From Candidatus Aminicenantota bacterium (GTDB lineage Bacteria; Acidobacteriota; Aminicenantia; UBA2199): a DNA stretch of 46,782 bases. The stretch's first letter is position 1, and each line of letters opens with the position of its first letter. Under the pieces are notes generated by a model that saw only the letters and a list, made by a program, of their open reading frames with translations, was not told the DNA's origin and made no database searches. Both the position numbers and the translations under genes were made by a program. Where the stretch lies: the NCBI GenBank assembly GCA_011772425.1, contig WVZO01000253.1:1-46782 (forward strand), read 5' to 3'. Of the stretch, positions 9,376 through 18,622 are shown piece after piece.

Positions 9376-9900
9376 TTGAAAAAATTCTTAAGCTTTCTCA
9401 TCATTGCAGCATTTATGTTCTTCGGCTCCAACTTTGTTTTCTCAATAGTAAAAGTTGGAGAAGAAGTAGCGGAGCGGTTTGAAACCCCCCACCCCTATCC
9501 GGCTGTGAAGGGTGTTGTCTGGGAAAAGGAGTTTCATTGGCCCAATGCCGGGTATATTGCCATCCACTTTTCAGAATTCAACCTGGCCAAAGGAGACTAC
9601 ATGGAAATCTCCAGTCCTGATGGGAAATTCTATTATACGTTCTCAGAGAAAGGGAAAAAGGTAAAGCACTGGGACAGAACAGAGGAGCTCAGTGACTTCT
9701 GGGGCACTCACATCCCCGGGGATAAGGCAATCGTCAGGCTGGCCTGGGTCTATCAGAGTAACCCGGGAATTAGATATCAAACCGGTTCACCCGGGAGGTA
9801 CCAGTCCACTCAGACCTGGTCCGGCGGCATGCCTGATCCCTTTGGCAGCGGCTCACAATCAAGTTATCTCTACTCGATTTATGCCACCTATAACAGGTAA
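9376..9900 (+). CDS. Short secreted protein: in-frame internal-deletion derivative of the downstream protease gene
   Basis: A 174-residue product with a signal peptide (about 1-23). Residues 24-121 closely match the pro-region of the large protein at 10099-13329. Residues 122-174 match the last part of that protein's C-terminal repeated module (AWVYQSNPGIRYQTGSPGR and onward). Everything between is missing: the protease, PKD, GEVED and InlB-type domains and most of the repeats. The junction sits on GGCTGG (9737-9742), a hexamer present at both corresponding points of the long gene (10460-10465 and 12713-12718 or 13166-13171). The frame is kept, with a TTG start behind AAAGGAGG, its own promoter and its own terminator. 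It cannot be a protease. It may be a secreted remnant or simply not yet decayed. Confidence 0.75.
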   Translation: MKKFLSFLIIAAFMFFGSNFVFSIVKVGEEVAERFETPHPYPAVKGVVWEKEFHWPNAGYIAIHFSEFNLAKGDYMEISSPDGKFYYTFSEKGKKVKHWDRTEELSDFWGTHIPGDKAIVRLAWVYQSNPGIRYQTGSPGRYQSTQTWSGGMPDPFGSGSQSSYLYSIYATYNR

Positions 9901-9952
9901 AACTGAACACAAGACCGGAAATGAACATAAGCTTCAATTAGTTTTTCTCCGT

Positions 9953-9995
9953 CGGGTGTTCGGTCTTTAAAAAGACCGGACACCCGGTTTTTTTT
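9953..9995 (+). terminator. rho-independent terminator after the short secreted protein
   Basis: A 16-bp stem, CGGGTGTTCGGTCTTT against AAAGACCGGACACCCG with one G-T pair, is followed by a run of eight T residues. Confidence 0.9.
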
Positions 9996-10010
9996 CGGCA
10001 GCATGAAATT

Positions 10011-10040
10011 ATTACCACAAAGGCACGAAGACACGAAGGA
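10011..10040 (+). repeat. dispersed CACGAAG-type simple repeat
   Basis: ACCACAAAGGCACGAAGAC followed by ACGAAGGAAG is a short degenerate heptamer repeat. The same theme occurs on the other strand near 40001-40031 and again near 46720-46748. Such strings are common intergenic filler in many environmental genomes; no function is claimed. Confidence 0.5.
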
Positions 10041-10098
10041 AGAAAAGGGACAGGCAAGATTAACTTAAGTCAAATCCATATAAAATAAAGGAGGTACT

Positions 10099-13000
10099 AT
10101 GAGGAAATTTTTAAGTGTTTTCATCATTGCGGCGTTTATGCTTTTTGCTTCCAACTTTGTTTTCTCAATTGTACAAGTTGGAGAAGAAGTAGCGCAGCGG
10201 TTTGAAACCCCGCACCCTTATCCGGGTATGAAGGGTGTAGTATGGGAAAAGGAGTTTCATTGGCCCAATGCCGGGTATATCGCCATCCACTTCTCAGAAT
10301 TCAACCTGGCCAAAGGAGACTACGTGGAAATCTCCAGCCCTGATGGACGATTCTACTATACGTTCTCAGAGAAAGGAAAAAAGGTAAAGCACAAGGACCG
10401 TACAGAGGAGCTCAGTGACTTCTGGGGCACTCACATCCCCGGGGATAGGGCATTCGTGAGGCTGGTGAGCAAAAACAAAAAAAGTGATCATGGTTTTGTC
10501 ATCGATAAGTGGGCCCGCGGTTATGAACGGGGTTACATCCAGGCAGTCATGGCAGGCCTGGAAGAAGATGCTATCATCGAAGCCGTTTGCAACAGCGACG
10601 ACAAAGAATGGGCCAAATGTTACCTGGGCACCACCATGTATGACGAATCCAGGGCTGTCTGCCGGTTGTTAATCGGTGGGACCAGTGCCTGTACCGGTTG
10701 GCTGCTGGGAAGCGAAGGCCACGTCATGACCAACAACCATTGTATCAGCACCCAGAGCTCAGCCAGCAACACAGATTATGAATTCATGGCAGAGGGTGCC
10801 ACCTGTTCCACCAGTTGTGCCAGTTGGGGTGCCTGCCCCGGTACCGTGGAAGCCAGTTCCGGATCATTGATTCAAACCGATTCCAGTTTGGATTATACCC
10901 TCATCCTGTTACCCTCAAATATAACCGGTACTTACGGATACATGCAGTTGAGAGATACCCTGCCCTCGCTCGACGAACGAATCTATATCCCCCAGCATCC
11001 CAGTGCCTGGGGAAAACAATTGGCAGTGGTCAGCGATACAGACGGGCCTTATGCTAAAATTTACAGCACCAATGAACCCCCCTGCATAGGTGGTCCCGGG
11101 GATATCGGTTATTATGCAGACACTGCAGGTGGAAGTTCCGGTTCACCGGTGCTTGCCTATGACGACAACCTGGTTGTGGCTTTGCATCACTGTGCCAATT
11201 GTCCCAACCGGGGCGTGCCGATTCCACCTATTATTACAGACCTCGGTTCGAATCTTCCCGCCAATGCTATCGGCGGCGGCGGTCCACCGCAGCCTCCGGT
11301 GGCCGACTTTTCAGGTAATCCTACAACCGTGGAAGTTGGCAGCAGTGTCCAATTCACCGACCTATCCACCAACACCCCAACGTCCTGGTCATGGACCTTC
11401 GAAGGCGGAACACCCTCTACCAGTACCGCCCAAAACCCCACGGTTACCTATAATACCATCGGGACCTATAACGTTACATTAACGGCATCCAACGCTGCTG
11501 GCAGCGATACCGAAACCAAAGTCGATTACATTACCGTACAAGAGGTGGTCATTGAATACTGTACATCATCCGGGGGCAGTCAAAGTTACGAATACATCGC
11601 CGGCGTACAAGTTGGTGATTTAACTAATAACTCAGGAGCTTCCGCTTACTCTGATTTCACTTACATGACAGCCAATTTAACCGCAGGGGCCTCTGTTAAT
11701 GTCTCATTAACGCCAGGCTTCCCCGGCAGTTCTTATACCGAATGGTGGAAAATCTGGATCGACTATAACGTTGACGGCGATTTTGAGGATTCTGGCGAAG
11801 AAGTGTTCAGCGGTTCGGGCTCTTCAACTGTCACCGGCAGTTTCACTGTCCCATCAGGCGTCGAAGCTGTGACCCGGATGAGAGTATCCATGAGTTACAG
11901 CACCTATCCACCGGTATGCGGTACCTTCACTTATGGTGAAGTGGAAGATTATACCGCCGATATCAGTGGTGGCGTTCCTCCTGTGCAATATACCCTGACC
12001 ACCAACACCGTGGGCAATGGAAGTATCACATTGAATCCTCCCGGCGGGGTATATGATGAAGGTACGGTCGTTACCCTGACCGCTGTACCTGATGCGGGCT
12101 GGCAGTTTGACGGCTGGAGTGGTGATCTGAGCGGTACACAGAACCCCACCACCATTACCATGAACTCAAACAAAAACGTCACCGCCACATTCTCTGAAGT
12201 GCCCCCGGAGTATTACACGTTGACCGTGACTACTGTGGGCAATGGCAGTGTGACCCTTGATCCTCCGGGTGGAACGTATCCTCAAGGTACGGTGGTTACC
12301 CTCACCGCCGTACCTGATTCGGGTTGGCAGTTTGACTATTGGAGTGGTGATCTGAGCGGTAGCGCAAACCCGACGACTATCACCATGAACTCCGACAAAA
12401 ACGTGACCGCTAACTTTTCAGAAATTGGGACCTGCACGGAAACGGTCGGTAACACCACGGTATTCGGGAGTACTTCCGTCAGTGCCAACCGTCGAGCCAT
12501 GCCCTTTACCATGCCGGAAAACGGTAACATCTGCAGCGTTACCATTTACCATGCCGGCGGCAGCGGCGGGCTGATCCTGGGTGTGTACGACGGCGAGGGC
12601 GCACCGCAGAACCGGTTGGGTGTCACCAATGCCACCACCATCAACAGCAGCGCCGGCTGGCAGACCATTAACCTGACCAGTCCCGCATATGTGGCTGGCG
12701 GCTCTACCGTCTGGCTGGCCTGGGTCTTCCAGAGTAACCCGGGGATTCGCTATCAAACCGGTTCACCCGGGAGATTCCAGTCCAGCGATACCTGGTCCGG
12801 CGGCATGCCCGATCCCTTTGGCAGCGGTTCACAAGCAAGTTATCTCTACTCGATTTATGCCACGTATGCTCCGGCAGGTGGTCCTAGCTATGGTACTGTT
12901 GGTAACACCACGATATTTGGCAGTACGTCCGTCAGTGCCAACCGTCGAGCCATGCCCTTTACCATGCCGGAGAACGGTACCATCGAAAGCGTCACCATGT

Positions 13001-13329
13001 ACCACGCCGGCGGCAACGGCGGGCTGATCCTGGGTGTGTACGACGGCGAGGGTACACCGCAGAACCGGTTAGGTGTCACCAATGCCACCACCATCAACAG
13101 CAGCGCCGGCTGGCAGACCATTAACCTGCAAAGTCCCGCGTTTGTCGCGGGCGGCAGCACCGTCTGGCTGGCCTGGGTCTATGAGAGTAACCCGGGGATT
13201 CGCTATCAAACCGGTTCACCCGGGAGATACCAATCCAGCGATACCTGGTCCGGCGGCATGCCTGATCCCTTTGGCAGCGGCACACAAACCACTTATATCT
13301 ACTCGATTTATGGCACGTATCTCAAATGA
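10099..13329 (+). CDS. Secreted multidomain trypsin-like serine protease
   Basis: A 1076-residue exported protein. Order: signal peptide (1-23), pro-region (about 24-125) and an S1/Lys-C-like protease domain (about 150-390). The triad is readable: His214 in TNNHC, Asp265 in DSSLDYTLI and Ser347 in GGSSGSPV. A PKD domain follows (about 400-481, with PTSWSWTFEGG), then a GEVED domain (about 485-625, with DYNVDGDFED and GEVEDYTAD). Two InlB-type B-repeats come next (about 629-700 and 703-776, with WQFDGWSGDLSG). Two near-identical modules of about 145 residues end the protein (778-924 and 930-1075). AAAGGAGG precedes the ATG. Probably an extracellular or surface protease degrading protein; the terminal modules may bind a polymer or the cell surface. 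Substrate specificity is not evident from sequence. Confidence 0.9.
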   Translation: MRKFLSVFIIAAFMLFASNFVFSIVQVGEEVAQRFETPHPYPGMKGVVWEKEFHWPNAGYIAIHFSEFNLAKGDYVEISSPDGRFYYTFSEKGKKVKHKDRTEELSDFWGTHIPGDRAFVRLVSKNKKSDHGFVIDKWARGYERGYIQAVMAGLEEDAIIEAVCNSDDKEWAKCYLGTTMYDESRAVCRLLIGGTSACTGWLLGSEGHVMTNNHCISTQSSASNTDYEFMAEGATCSTSCASWGACPGTVEASSGSLIQTDSSLDYTLILLPSNITGTYGYMQLRDTLPSLDERIYIPQHPSAWGKQLAVVSDTDGPYAKIYSTNEPPCIGGPGDIGYYADTAGGSSGSPVLAYDDNLVVALHHCANCPNRGVPIPPIITDLGSNLPANAIGGGGPPQPPVADFSGNPTTVEVGSSVQFTDLSTNTPTSWSWTFEGGTPSTSTAQNPTVTYNTIGTYNVTLTASNAAGSDTETKVDYITVQEVVIEYCTSSGGSQSYEYIAGVQVGDLTNNSGASAYSDFTYMTANLTAGASVNVSLTPGFPGSSYTEWWKIWIDYNVDGDFEDSGEEVFSGSGSSTVTGSFTVPSGVEAVTRMRVSMSYSTYPPVCGTFTYGEVEDYTADISGGVPPVQYTLTTNTVGNGSITLNPPGGVYDEGTVVTLTAVPDAGWQFDGWSGDLSGTQNPTTITMNSNKNVTATFSEVPPEYYTLTVTTVGNGSVTLDPPGGTYPQGTVVTLTAVPDSGWQFDYWSGDLSGSANPTTITMNSDKNVTANFSEIGTCTETVGNTTVFGSTSVSANRRAMPFTMPENGNICSVTIYHAGGSGGLILGVYDGEGAPQNRLGVTNATTINSSAGWQTINLTSPAYVAGGSTVWLAWVFQSNPGIRYQTGSPGRFQSSDTWSGGMPDPFGSGSQASYLYSIYATYAPAGGPSYGTVGNTTIFGSTSVSANRRAMPFTMPENGTIESVTMYHAGGNGGLILGVYDGEGTPQNRLGVTNATTINSSAGWQTINLQSPAFVAGGSTVWLAWVYESNPGIRYQTGSPGRYQSSDTWSGGMPDPFGSGTQTTYIYSIYGTYLK
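12448..13320 (+). repeat. tandem duplication of the protease C-terminal module
   Basis: Two direct copies of about 425 bp (roughly 12448-12870 and 12898-13320) encode the module beginning GNTTxFGSTSVSANRRAMPF. Long stretches are identical at DNA level, for example across the segments encoding TTINSSAGWQTINL and SNPGIRYQTGSPGR, which points to recent duplication or ongoing gene conversion. A third partial copy forms the 3' end of the gene at 9376-9900. Confidence 0.85.
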
Positions 13330-13378
13330 CCACATGGCCGGAAATAACAATTTAAACGTTTAATTACTGTCCAATTCA

Positions 13379-13421
13379 GGGGCGTTATATATTTAATAAT
13401 ATATAGCGCCCCTTCTCTTTT
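13379..13421 (+). terminator. strong hairpin terminator after the protease gene
   Basis: Fifteen-bp arms (13379-13393 and 13398-13412), beginning GGGGCG and ending CGCCCC with one T-G pair, close a 4-nt loop. TTCTCTTTT follows. Confidence 0.85.
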
Positions 13422-13423
13422 AT

Positions 13424-13483
13424 GCCTTCGGCGACCAGGACCCTTTTTGTAAAAAGGGTCCTGGACCCCCAAAAACTTTTCAT
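13424..13483 (+). repeat. palindromic dispersed repeat, copy A
   Basis: This copy starts GCCTTCGGCGACCAGG and ends CTGGACCCCCAAAAACTTTT. Its core (13435-13464) is a perfect palindrome with 14-bp arms and a 2-nt centre. Copies B (17161-17223, opposite strand) and C (41204-41264) share both flanks but have different core bases that still pair. It lies about 95 bp after the protease stop. Confidence 0.85.
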
Positions 13484-13710
13484 ACATGGTCAGCCTGTGT
13501 TACAAGGCTCCAACCATCCTGCCACATGGATGTCATTTTACTTCTTGCCACGAAAACAGTCCCGTAAACCGTAAGATGCCCAGGACTTCTTGTTTGGAAT
13601 TTCGGTCATTGTAATTTGGAATTTGTTTGTAATTTGGAATTTGTAATTTGTAATTTTCATGTCTTCTTCTCTTCGCGTGCCATCGCGGCTAAAAACAGTT
13701 TTCCCAAAAC
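13484..13710. other. gene-free interval with AATTTG simple repeats
   Basis: No credible gene is visible. From about 13592 to 13658 the DNA is a degenerate run of GTAATTTGGAATTT-like units, a low-complexity AT-rich spacer. The promoter for the next gene begins at 13711. Confidence 0.5.
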
Positions 13711-13738
13711 TTGACATTTTACCTGAACTGGGTAAAAA
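13711..13738 (+). promoter_or_regulatory. promoter for the propeller-SpoIIE gene
   Basis: TTGACA (13711-13716) is followed after 16 bp by TAAAAA (13733-13738). The leader to 13774 is about 30 nt and contains AAGGAAA as a ribosome binding site. Confidence 0.5.
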
Positions 13739-13773
13739 TAAGGGGAGTCAATTTCTAATAAAAAGGAAATTCA

Positions 13774-16700
13774 ATGAAGAGGAGCATAAAAAACAGCCTG
13801 GGGATGACGTTTCACGGCGTGATACTCTTGCTGGTATTCATATCAAACCTGTGGGCCATGCGGATGCGGGAAATTCAATTCAAACAAATCTCCCTGGACC
13901 AGGGACTTTCACAGGCAACCGTGTACTGCATTTTGCAAGACAGTAAAGGGTTCATGTGGTTCGGTACCCAGGATGGTTTAAATAGATATGATGGATACCA
14001 ATTTAACGTGTTTAAACCCCACCCTGAAGACCCCACCACTATTAGCCATATCATGATTAGTTCCCTTGTGGAGGACAAATCCGGTCAATTATGGATCGGT
14101 ACCCGGGGCGGCGGACTCAATCGCTTCAACTGCGAAAATGAAACCTTTACCCATTACCTCTATAATAAAAATGACCCCTTCAGCCTGAGCAGCAATCACG
14201 TCACTTCCCTCTGTCAAGACCGCTTCGGTCAGTTGTGGGTAGGCACCTATTATAATGGGATCAATCGCTTTGACCCCAAAACCGAAACCTTTACCCGCTA
14301 TACGGTCAACTCACCGGCCGGCCTGGTCAAGAACCTGGTTTACTGCATTTATGAAGACCGCGCCGACGTGTTATGGGTGGGAACCGAAGGCGGCGTCCTT
14401 CACAAATACAACCCCCAAACCAACCGGTTCACCCCTTACCGGCTGAACCCGGCTGATAGAGATGACGACAATTCGACTATCATCAGTGCCATTTATGAAG
14501 ATACCAGCGGGAATTTTTGGGTAGGCGCCGACCCGGACGGACTTCATCAATTCAACCGAACCACTGAAACCTTTATACCTTTTCCCGTGGACACCAGCAA
14601 AACCCGTAACCTGAACAGCAATTCCATCAGTACCATTCTTGAAAGCCGCCCGGGAGATTTCTGGATCGGTACCAGGGGCGCCGGGCTCACCAGGTTCGAT
14701 AGAAAAACCAAAACCATTACCCACTATCTTCATAATTCGGATAACCCCGATAGTTTGAGCAGCAATTTTGTCTTATCCTCCTGCGAAGATCGATCCGGCA
14801 TGTTGTGGCTGGGAACCGCCGGAGGCGGCATTAATCAATTTACCTGTACCAATGAGAAATTTACTCACTATCATGCCATTCCCAATGAAGCCAACAGCTT
14901 AAAAAATAACATGGTATGGGCCATCTGCCAGGACCGGGACGGCATAACCTGGATCGGCACCCAGGGCGGCGGGCTCACCAAATTCAACCGCCAACAAAAC
15001 AAATATACCCATTACCTCGCTGCTGTCTCACCCCCCGGAACCCCCGATGAAAACAGTATCAGTGGTGATATTGTCCGCGCCATCTACGAAGACAGCCGGA
15101 GAATACTCTGGGTAGGCACTGACGGTTATGGGCTTAATGCCTTCGACAGGAAAACCGAAATCTTTACCCATTACCGCTTTGAACCCGGTAACCCCACCAG
15201 CATCAGCAGCGATACCATATATTGCATTCTCCAGGACAGCTCTGATGTCCTCTGGATCGGTACCTGGGGCGGTGGCATCAATGCTTTCAATCCCCAAAAC
15301 AAAACCTTTACCCGCTTTCAATACCAGGACCAAAACCCCAACTCCTTAAGCAGCAACCTGGTGTATTCCATCATTGAAGACCCTTCAGGCGTGCTCTGGA
15401 TTACCACTACCCGGGGATTAAATAGATTCGACCCCAAAACCACCCCCCCCTCCATTACCTATTATCGTCATATTCCCGGCAACCCCAACAGCTTGAGTAA
15501 TAATATCGTAACTGCCATTTATCAAGACCACTCCGGTATCATCTGGGCCGGGACCATCGGCGGCGGGCTGAATCGATTTGATCCCGTGAAAAAAACCTTT
15601 AAACACTACAATGAAACCCACGGCCTGTCCAATAATGTGATTTACGGGATCCTGGCCGATAAAACCGGCCGCCTCTGGATCAGTACCAATAAAGGATTAT
15701 CACGGTTCAACCCCGGGAAAGGAGAATTTAGAAACTATGATGTCCATGACGGACTTCAGAGTAATGAATTCAACGGCAGGGCTTACTACAAAAGCAGCAG
15801 CGGTGAGATGTTTTTTGGCGGTGTCAATGGTTTTAATGCCTTTTTCCCGGAAAAAATCAAAGACAATCCCTTTATTCCCCCCATTGTGATCACTGACTTT
15901 CAAATCTCCAACCGTCCGGTAAAAATCGCTAAGAAAGGCGAAACCCCGCTGCCCAAGAGCATATCGGAAACACAGGAAATCGAATTATCACACCGTCATA
16001 ACGTGTTCTCCTTTGAATTTGCAGCTTTAAGTTATATCAACCCCCAGAAAAACCAGTATGCTTATAAAATGGAAGGGTTTGATAACGATTGGATTTATAG
16101 TGGTACCCGCCGCTTTGTCACTTACACCAATTTGAACCCGGGCAAATATGTGTTCCGGGTAAGAGGTTCCAATAACGACGGTATATGGAATGAAAGCGGT
16201 ATTGCCGTTAAAGTTGTTATCCATCCCCCCTACTGGAAAACCATATGGGCGTATGGTATTTACGCGCTGCTGTTGGTGGGGATTCTTTATGCAATCCGGC
16301 GTTTTGAATTGCAGCGGGAAGGGGCTAAAATGGAGTTAAGGGAAACCGAGTTGAAAGCCCGGGCCATGGAAGCCCGGGCCAGCGCCATAAAAGCGGAAAA
16401 CGAACGTAAAACCCACGAACTGGAAGAAGCCCGGAATTTCCAGTTAGCCATGCTGCCGGAAACCATCCCGGATTACCCCGGTCTTGAAATTGCCGCCTAC
16501 CTGGAAACTGCTGTTGAAGTCGGGGGTGATTATTATGATTTCCACCTGGGTGAAAACAATGCCCTGGCCATAGCTGTGGGTGATGCCACCGGCCACGGCC
16601 TAAAAGCCGCCACCATGGTTTCCGTCATCAAGGGCCTTTTTTGTGCAGACGAATATCAATTGGACTTCAAATCCTTTTTCCAGAGAGTCAACCATACGAT

Positions 16701-17124
16701 TCGCCACATGCGCTTGAAAAATTTGTACATGGCATTAACCATCATGGAAATCGACAAAAATCACGTGCAATTCTCCTCAGCCGCCATGCCCCCGACCTTG
16801 CTTTACCGCGCAAAGCACAAAAAAATAGAAAAATTTACCCTGAAAGGCATGCCTTTGGGCGCATGCCCCGAATGCAATTATCAGCAACGGGAAATCACAC
16901 TTCAAAAAGGAGACATCTTACTGCTTTATTCCGACGGTTTGCCTGAGTTATTCAACTCTAAGGGAGAAATGTTCGGTTATGATCGGGTAGAACGGCTTTT
17001 CGCTGAGAAAACCGAATGCAAACCCCAGGAGATTATCCATCACCTGGTAAAAGCCGGTGAAAATTGGCTCCAGGGCAAGCCCCAGGATGATGACATTACG
17101 TTTGTGGTCATCAAATGTAAATAA
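13774..17124 (+). CDS. Two-component-regulator-type propeller sensor fused to SpoIIE phosphatase
   Basis: A 1116-residue membrane sensor-phosphatase. A signal sequence or first helix (about 8-28) is followed by 14 propeller repeats of the LWIGTxGGGLNRF type, enough for two seven-bladed propellers. A Y_Y_Y domain follows (about 745-815, with YKMEGFDNDW and LNPGKYVFRVRGSN), then one membrane helix (about 825-845), a coiled-coil signalling helix (about 850-890) and a cytoplasmic SpoIIE PP2C domain (about 890-1116). Phosphatase motifs present are GGDYYDF, GDATGHG, SAAMPPTLLY, LLYSDGLPEL and QDDDITFVVIK. The periplasmic part likely binds a ligand, perhaps a glycan as in Bacteroidetes hybrid two-component systems. 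The output would be dephosphorylation of an anti-sigma antagonist. No such partner is adjacent. Confidence 0.93.
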   Translation: MKRSIKNSLGMTFHGVILLLVFISNLWAMRMREIQFKQISLDQGLSQATVYCILQDSKGFMWFGTQDGLNRYDGYQFNVFKPHPEDPTTISHIMISSLVEDKSGQLWIGTRGGGLNRFNCENETFTHYLYNKNDPFSLSSNHVTSLCQDRFGQLWVGTYYNGINRFDPKTETFTRYTVNSPAGLVKNLVYCIYEDRADVLWVGTEGGVLHKYNPQTNRFTPYRLNPADRDDDNSTIISAIYEDTSGNFWVGADPDGLHQFNRTTETFIPFPVDTSKTRNLNSNSISTILESRPGDFWIGTRGAGLTRFDRKTKTITHYLHNSDNPDSLSSNFVLSSCEDRSGMLWLGTAGGGINQFTCTNEKFTHYHAIPNEANSLKNNMVWAICQDRDGITWIGTQGGGLTKFNRQQNKYTHYLAAVSPPGTPDENSISGDIVRAIYEDSRRILWVGTDGYGLNAFDRKTEIFTHYRFEPGNPTSISSDTIYCILQDSSDVLWIGTWGGGINAFNPQNKTFTRFQYQDQNPNSLSSNLVYSIIEDPSGVLWITTTRGLNRFDPKTTPPSITYYRHIPGNPNSLSNNIVTAIYQDHSGIIWAGTIGGGLNRFDPVKKTFKHYNETHGLSNNVIYGILADKTGRLWISTNKGLSRFNPGKGEFRNYDVHDGLQSNEFNGRAYYKSSSGEMFFGGVNGFNAFFPEKIKDNPFIPPIVITDFQISNRPVKIAKKGETPLPKSISETQEIELSHRHNVFSFEFAALSYINPQKNQYAYKMEGFDNDWIYSGTRRFVTYTNLNPGKYVFRVRGSNNDGIWNESGIAVKVVIHPPYWKTIWAYGIYALLLVGILYAIRRFELQREGAKMELRETELKARAMEARASAIKAENERKTHELEEARNFQLAMLPETIPDYPGLEIAAYLETAVEVGGDYYDFHLGENNALAIAVGDATGHGLKAATMVSVIKGLFCADEYQLDFKSFFQRVNHTIRHMRLKNLYMALTIMEIDKNHVQFSSAAMPPTLLYRAKHKKIEKFTLKGMPLGACPECNYQQREITLQKGDILLLYSDGLPELFNSKGEMFGYDRVERLFAEKTECKPQEIIHHLVKAGENWLQGKPQDDDITFVVIKCK

Positions 17125-17160
17125 ATAGAAACAGTCACAAAGGTACACAAAGACCCTTTA

Positions 17161-17223
17161 ATAAAAAGTTTTACGGGGGTCCAGGGGGTGGTTTTTCAAA
17201 AGAACCCCCTGGTCGCCGAAGGC
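17161..17223 (-). repeat. palindromic dispersed repeat, copy B (inverted)
   Basis: On the minus strand it reads GCCTTCGGCGACCAGG, a short imperfect palindrome, then CCTGGACCCCCGTAAAAC. It begins 37 bp after the stop of the propeller-SpoIIE gene. The flanks match copies A and C; the loop region differs. Confidence 0.8.
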
Positions 17224-17238
17224 ATCAACCAGAAACCA

Positions 17239-17267
17239 TTGAAATCCATCGATATTTAAACTATAAT
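17239..17267 (+). promoter_or_regulatory. promoter for the ankyrin-sigma factor pair
   Basis: TTGAAA (17239-17244) and TATAAT (17262-17267) are separated by 17 bp. The leader to 17315 is about 40 nt with AAGGAG before the ATG. Confidence 0.7.
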
Positions 17268-17314
17268 TAGATCATGAAATCAAGGAAACCGTTTAAATGA
17301 TTAAGGAGATATGA

Positions 17315-18616
17315 ATGAAAAAAAAGAAAACTAAAATCAACGGCTTATCATTAATATTTATCTTCTCTATTTTGGTTACTCCTTTGTTTGCCGGGGAGGT
17401 CCATCACCTGGCCAAAAAAGGAAATATCAAAAAAATTAAAACACTACTGGGGAAAAAACCCGAACTGGTCAACAGCAAAGATCAATACCATTGGACTCCC
17501 CTTCATCTGGCTGCCCTCCACGGGCATTTCAAATTGACGAAATTACTTATTAAAAAAGGCGCAAGAATCAATGAAACGGATAAATTCGGATTTACTGCCC
17601 TTCACCTGGCCGCCCTCAAACGAAACCATAAAATTTTTGAATTGCTCCTGGAAAACGGGGCAATCATAAAAGATAAAGAAACAGCCGCCCATATTTCCTC
17701 AGGTATCTTTTCAGCATCCGATGTGCCCAAAGAACTATGGGAACTGTTGTTCCCTGGTAAGTCAACCCGAAGCGCCAAACAACCGAAATTTGGGGAACCT
17801 AAAACACCGGATCCTGTTTCGGCTGTTATGACCCTCAAAAAAGAAATGATCGAAGTAGGATTGAACCCGGAATCCTTACGTAAACTCAGGGAAGCCGCAG
17901 AGGTACTCATTGCCAAATACGCGGACCAGGATGCCAGGTTCTGGCTGGGCAATACCCCACTTCATATTGCCGCCCAAAAAGGTGACCTCGAATTAGTAAA
18001 AAGACTCCTGGAAACCAACCCCAAATGGCTTAATTCTAAAAACCGTTTCGGCATCACACCGCTGCACTATGCCACCATCGGCGGAAACCTGCAGGTAGCC
18101 CGCCAATTAATTGGCGCCGGTGCCCACGTGAATGCCAAAACCCGAACCGGAATCACCCCCCTTTACGGCGCTGTCAGCGAAAACAAAAAAGACATGGTGC
18201 AATTATTGATCTCCAGGGGCGCAAAAGTCGATGAACCGACAACGGACGGGGCGGTCCCGCTGCATGCGGTGGGTCAAAAAGATATTGCCCAAATGCTGGT
18301 GGCTGCCGGTGCCCGGATAAAGATAAGAAACAATTATGGGTTTACCCCGCTGCACATTGCCGCGCACTATGGTCACCTGGATGTGGTGGAATACCTGCTG
18401 TCCAAGGGGGCTAAATTGGAAGGCCGAACCAATATGGGATGGACTCCCCTCTGTGAAGCCATCTACGGCAGACAAAAAGAAGCGGTAGAGCTCCTGCTTA
18501 AACGGGGCGCCAATGCCAACGCCGTCACCCACACAGGACTTAGACCCCTAATAATTGCCCGCTTGTTCAGATGCATTGAAATCATTCCTGTCCTCAAAAA
18601 ACATGGAGCACATTAG
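17315..18616 (+). CDS. Secreted ankyrin-repeat protein
   Basis: A 433-residue protein with a basic N-terminus and a signal peptide (about 11-28, cleavage likely after LFAG). Ankyrin repeats occupy about 30-125 and about 205-430, with TPLHLAALHGH, TPLHIAAQKGD and TPLHIAAHYGH among the clearest. A non-repeat insertion (about 126-205) sits between the two blocks. Ankyrin arrays bind proteins; the signal peptide places this one outside the cytoplasm. The next gene, an ECF sigma factor, starts 6 bp after the stop, so the two are co-transcribed. A role in controlling or being controlled by that sigma factor is possible but unproven. Confidence 0.88.
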   Translation: MKKKKTKINGLSLIFIFSILVTPLFAGEVHHLAKKGNIKKIKTLLGKKPELVNSKDQYHWTPLHLAALHGHFKLTKLLIKKGARINETDKFGFTALHLAALKRNHKIFELLLENGAIIKDKETAAHISSGIFSASDVPKELWELLFPGKSTRSAKQPKFGEPKTPDPVSAVMTLKKEMIEVGLNPESLRKLREAAEVLIAKYADQDARFWLGNTPLHIAAQKGDLELVKRLLETNPKWLNSKNRFGITPLHYATIGGNLQVARQLIGAGAHVNAKTRTGITPLYGAVSENKKDMVQLLISRGAKVDEPTTDGAVPLHAVGQKDIAQMLVAAGARIKIRNNYGFTPLHIAAHYGHLDVVEYLLSKGAKLEGRTNMGWTPLCEAIYGRQKEAVELLLKRGANANAVTHTGLRPLIIARLFRCIEIIPVLKKHGAH

Positions 18617-18622
18617 AAGGAA

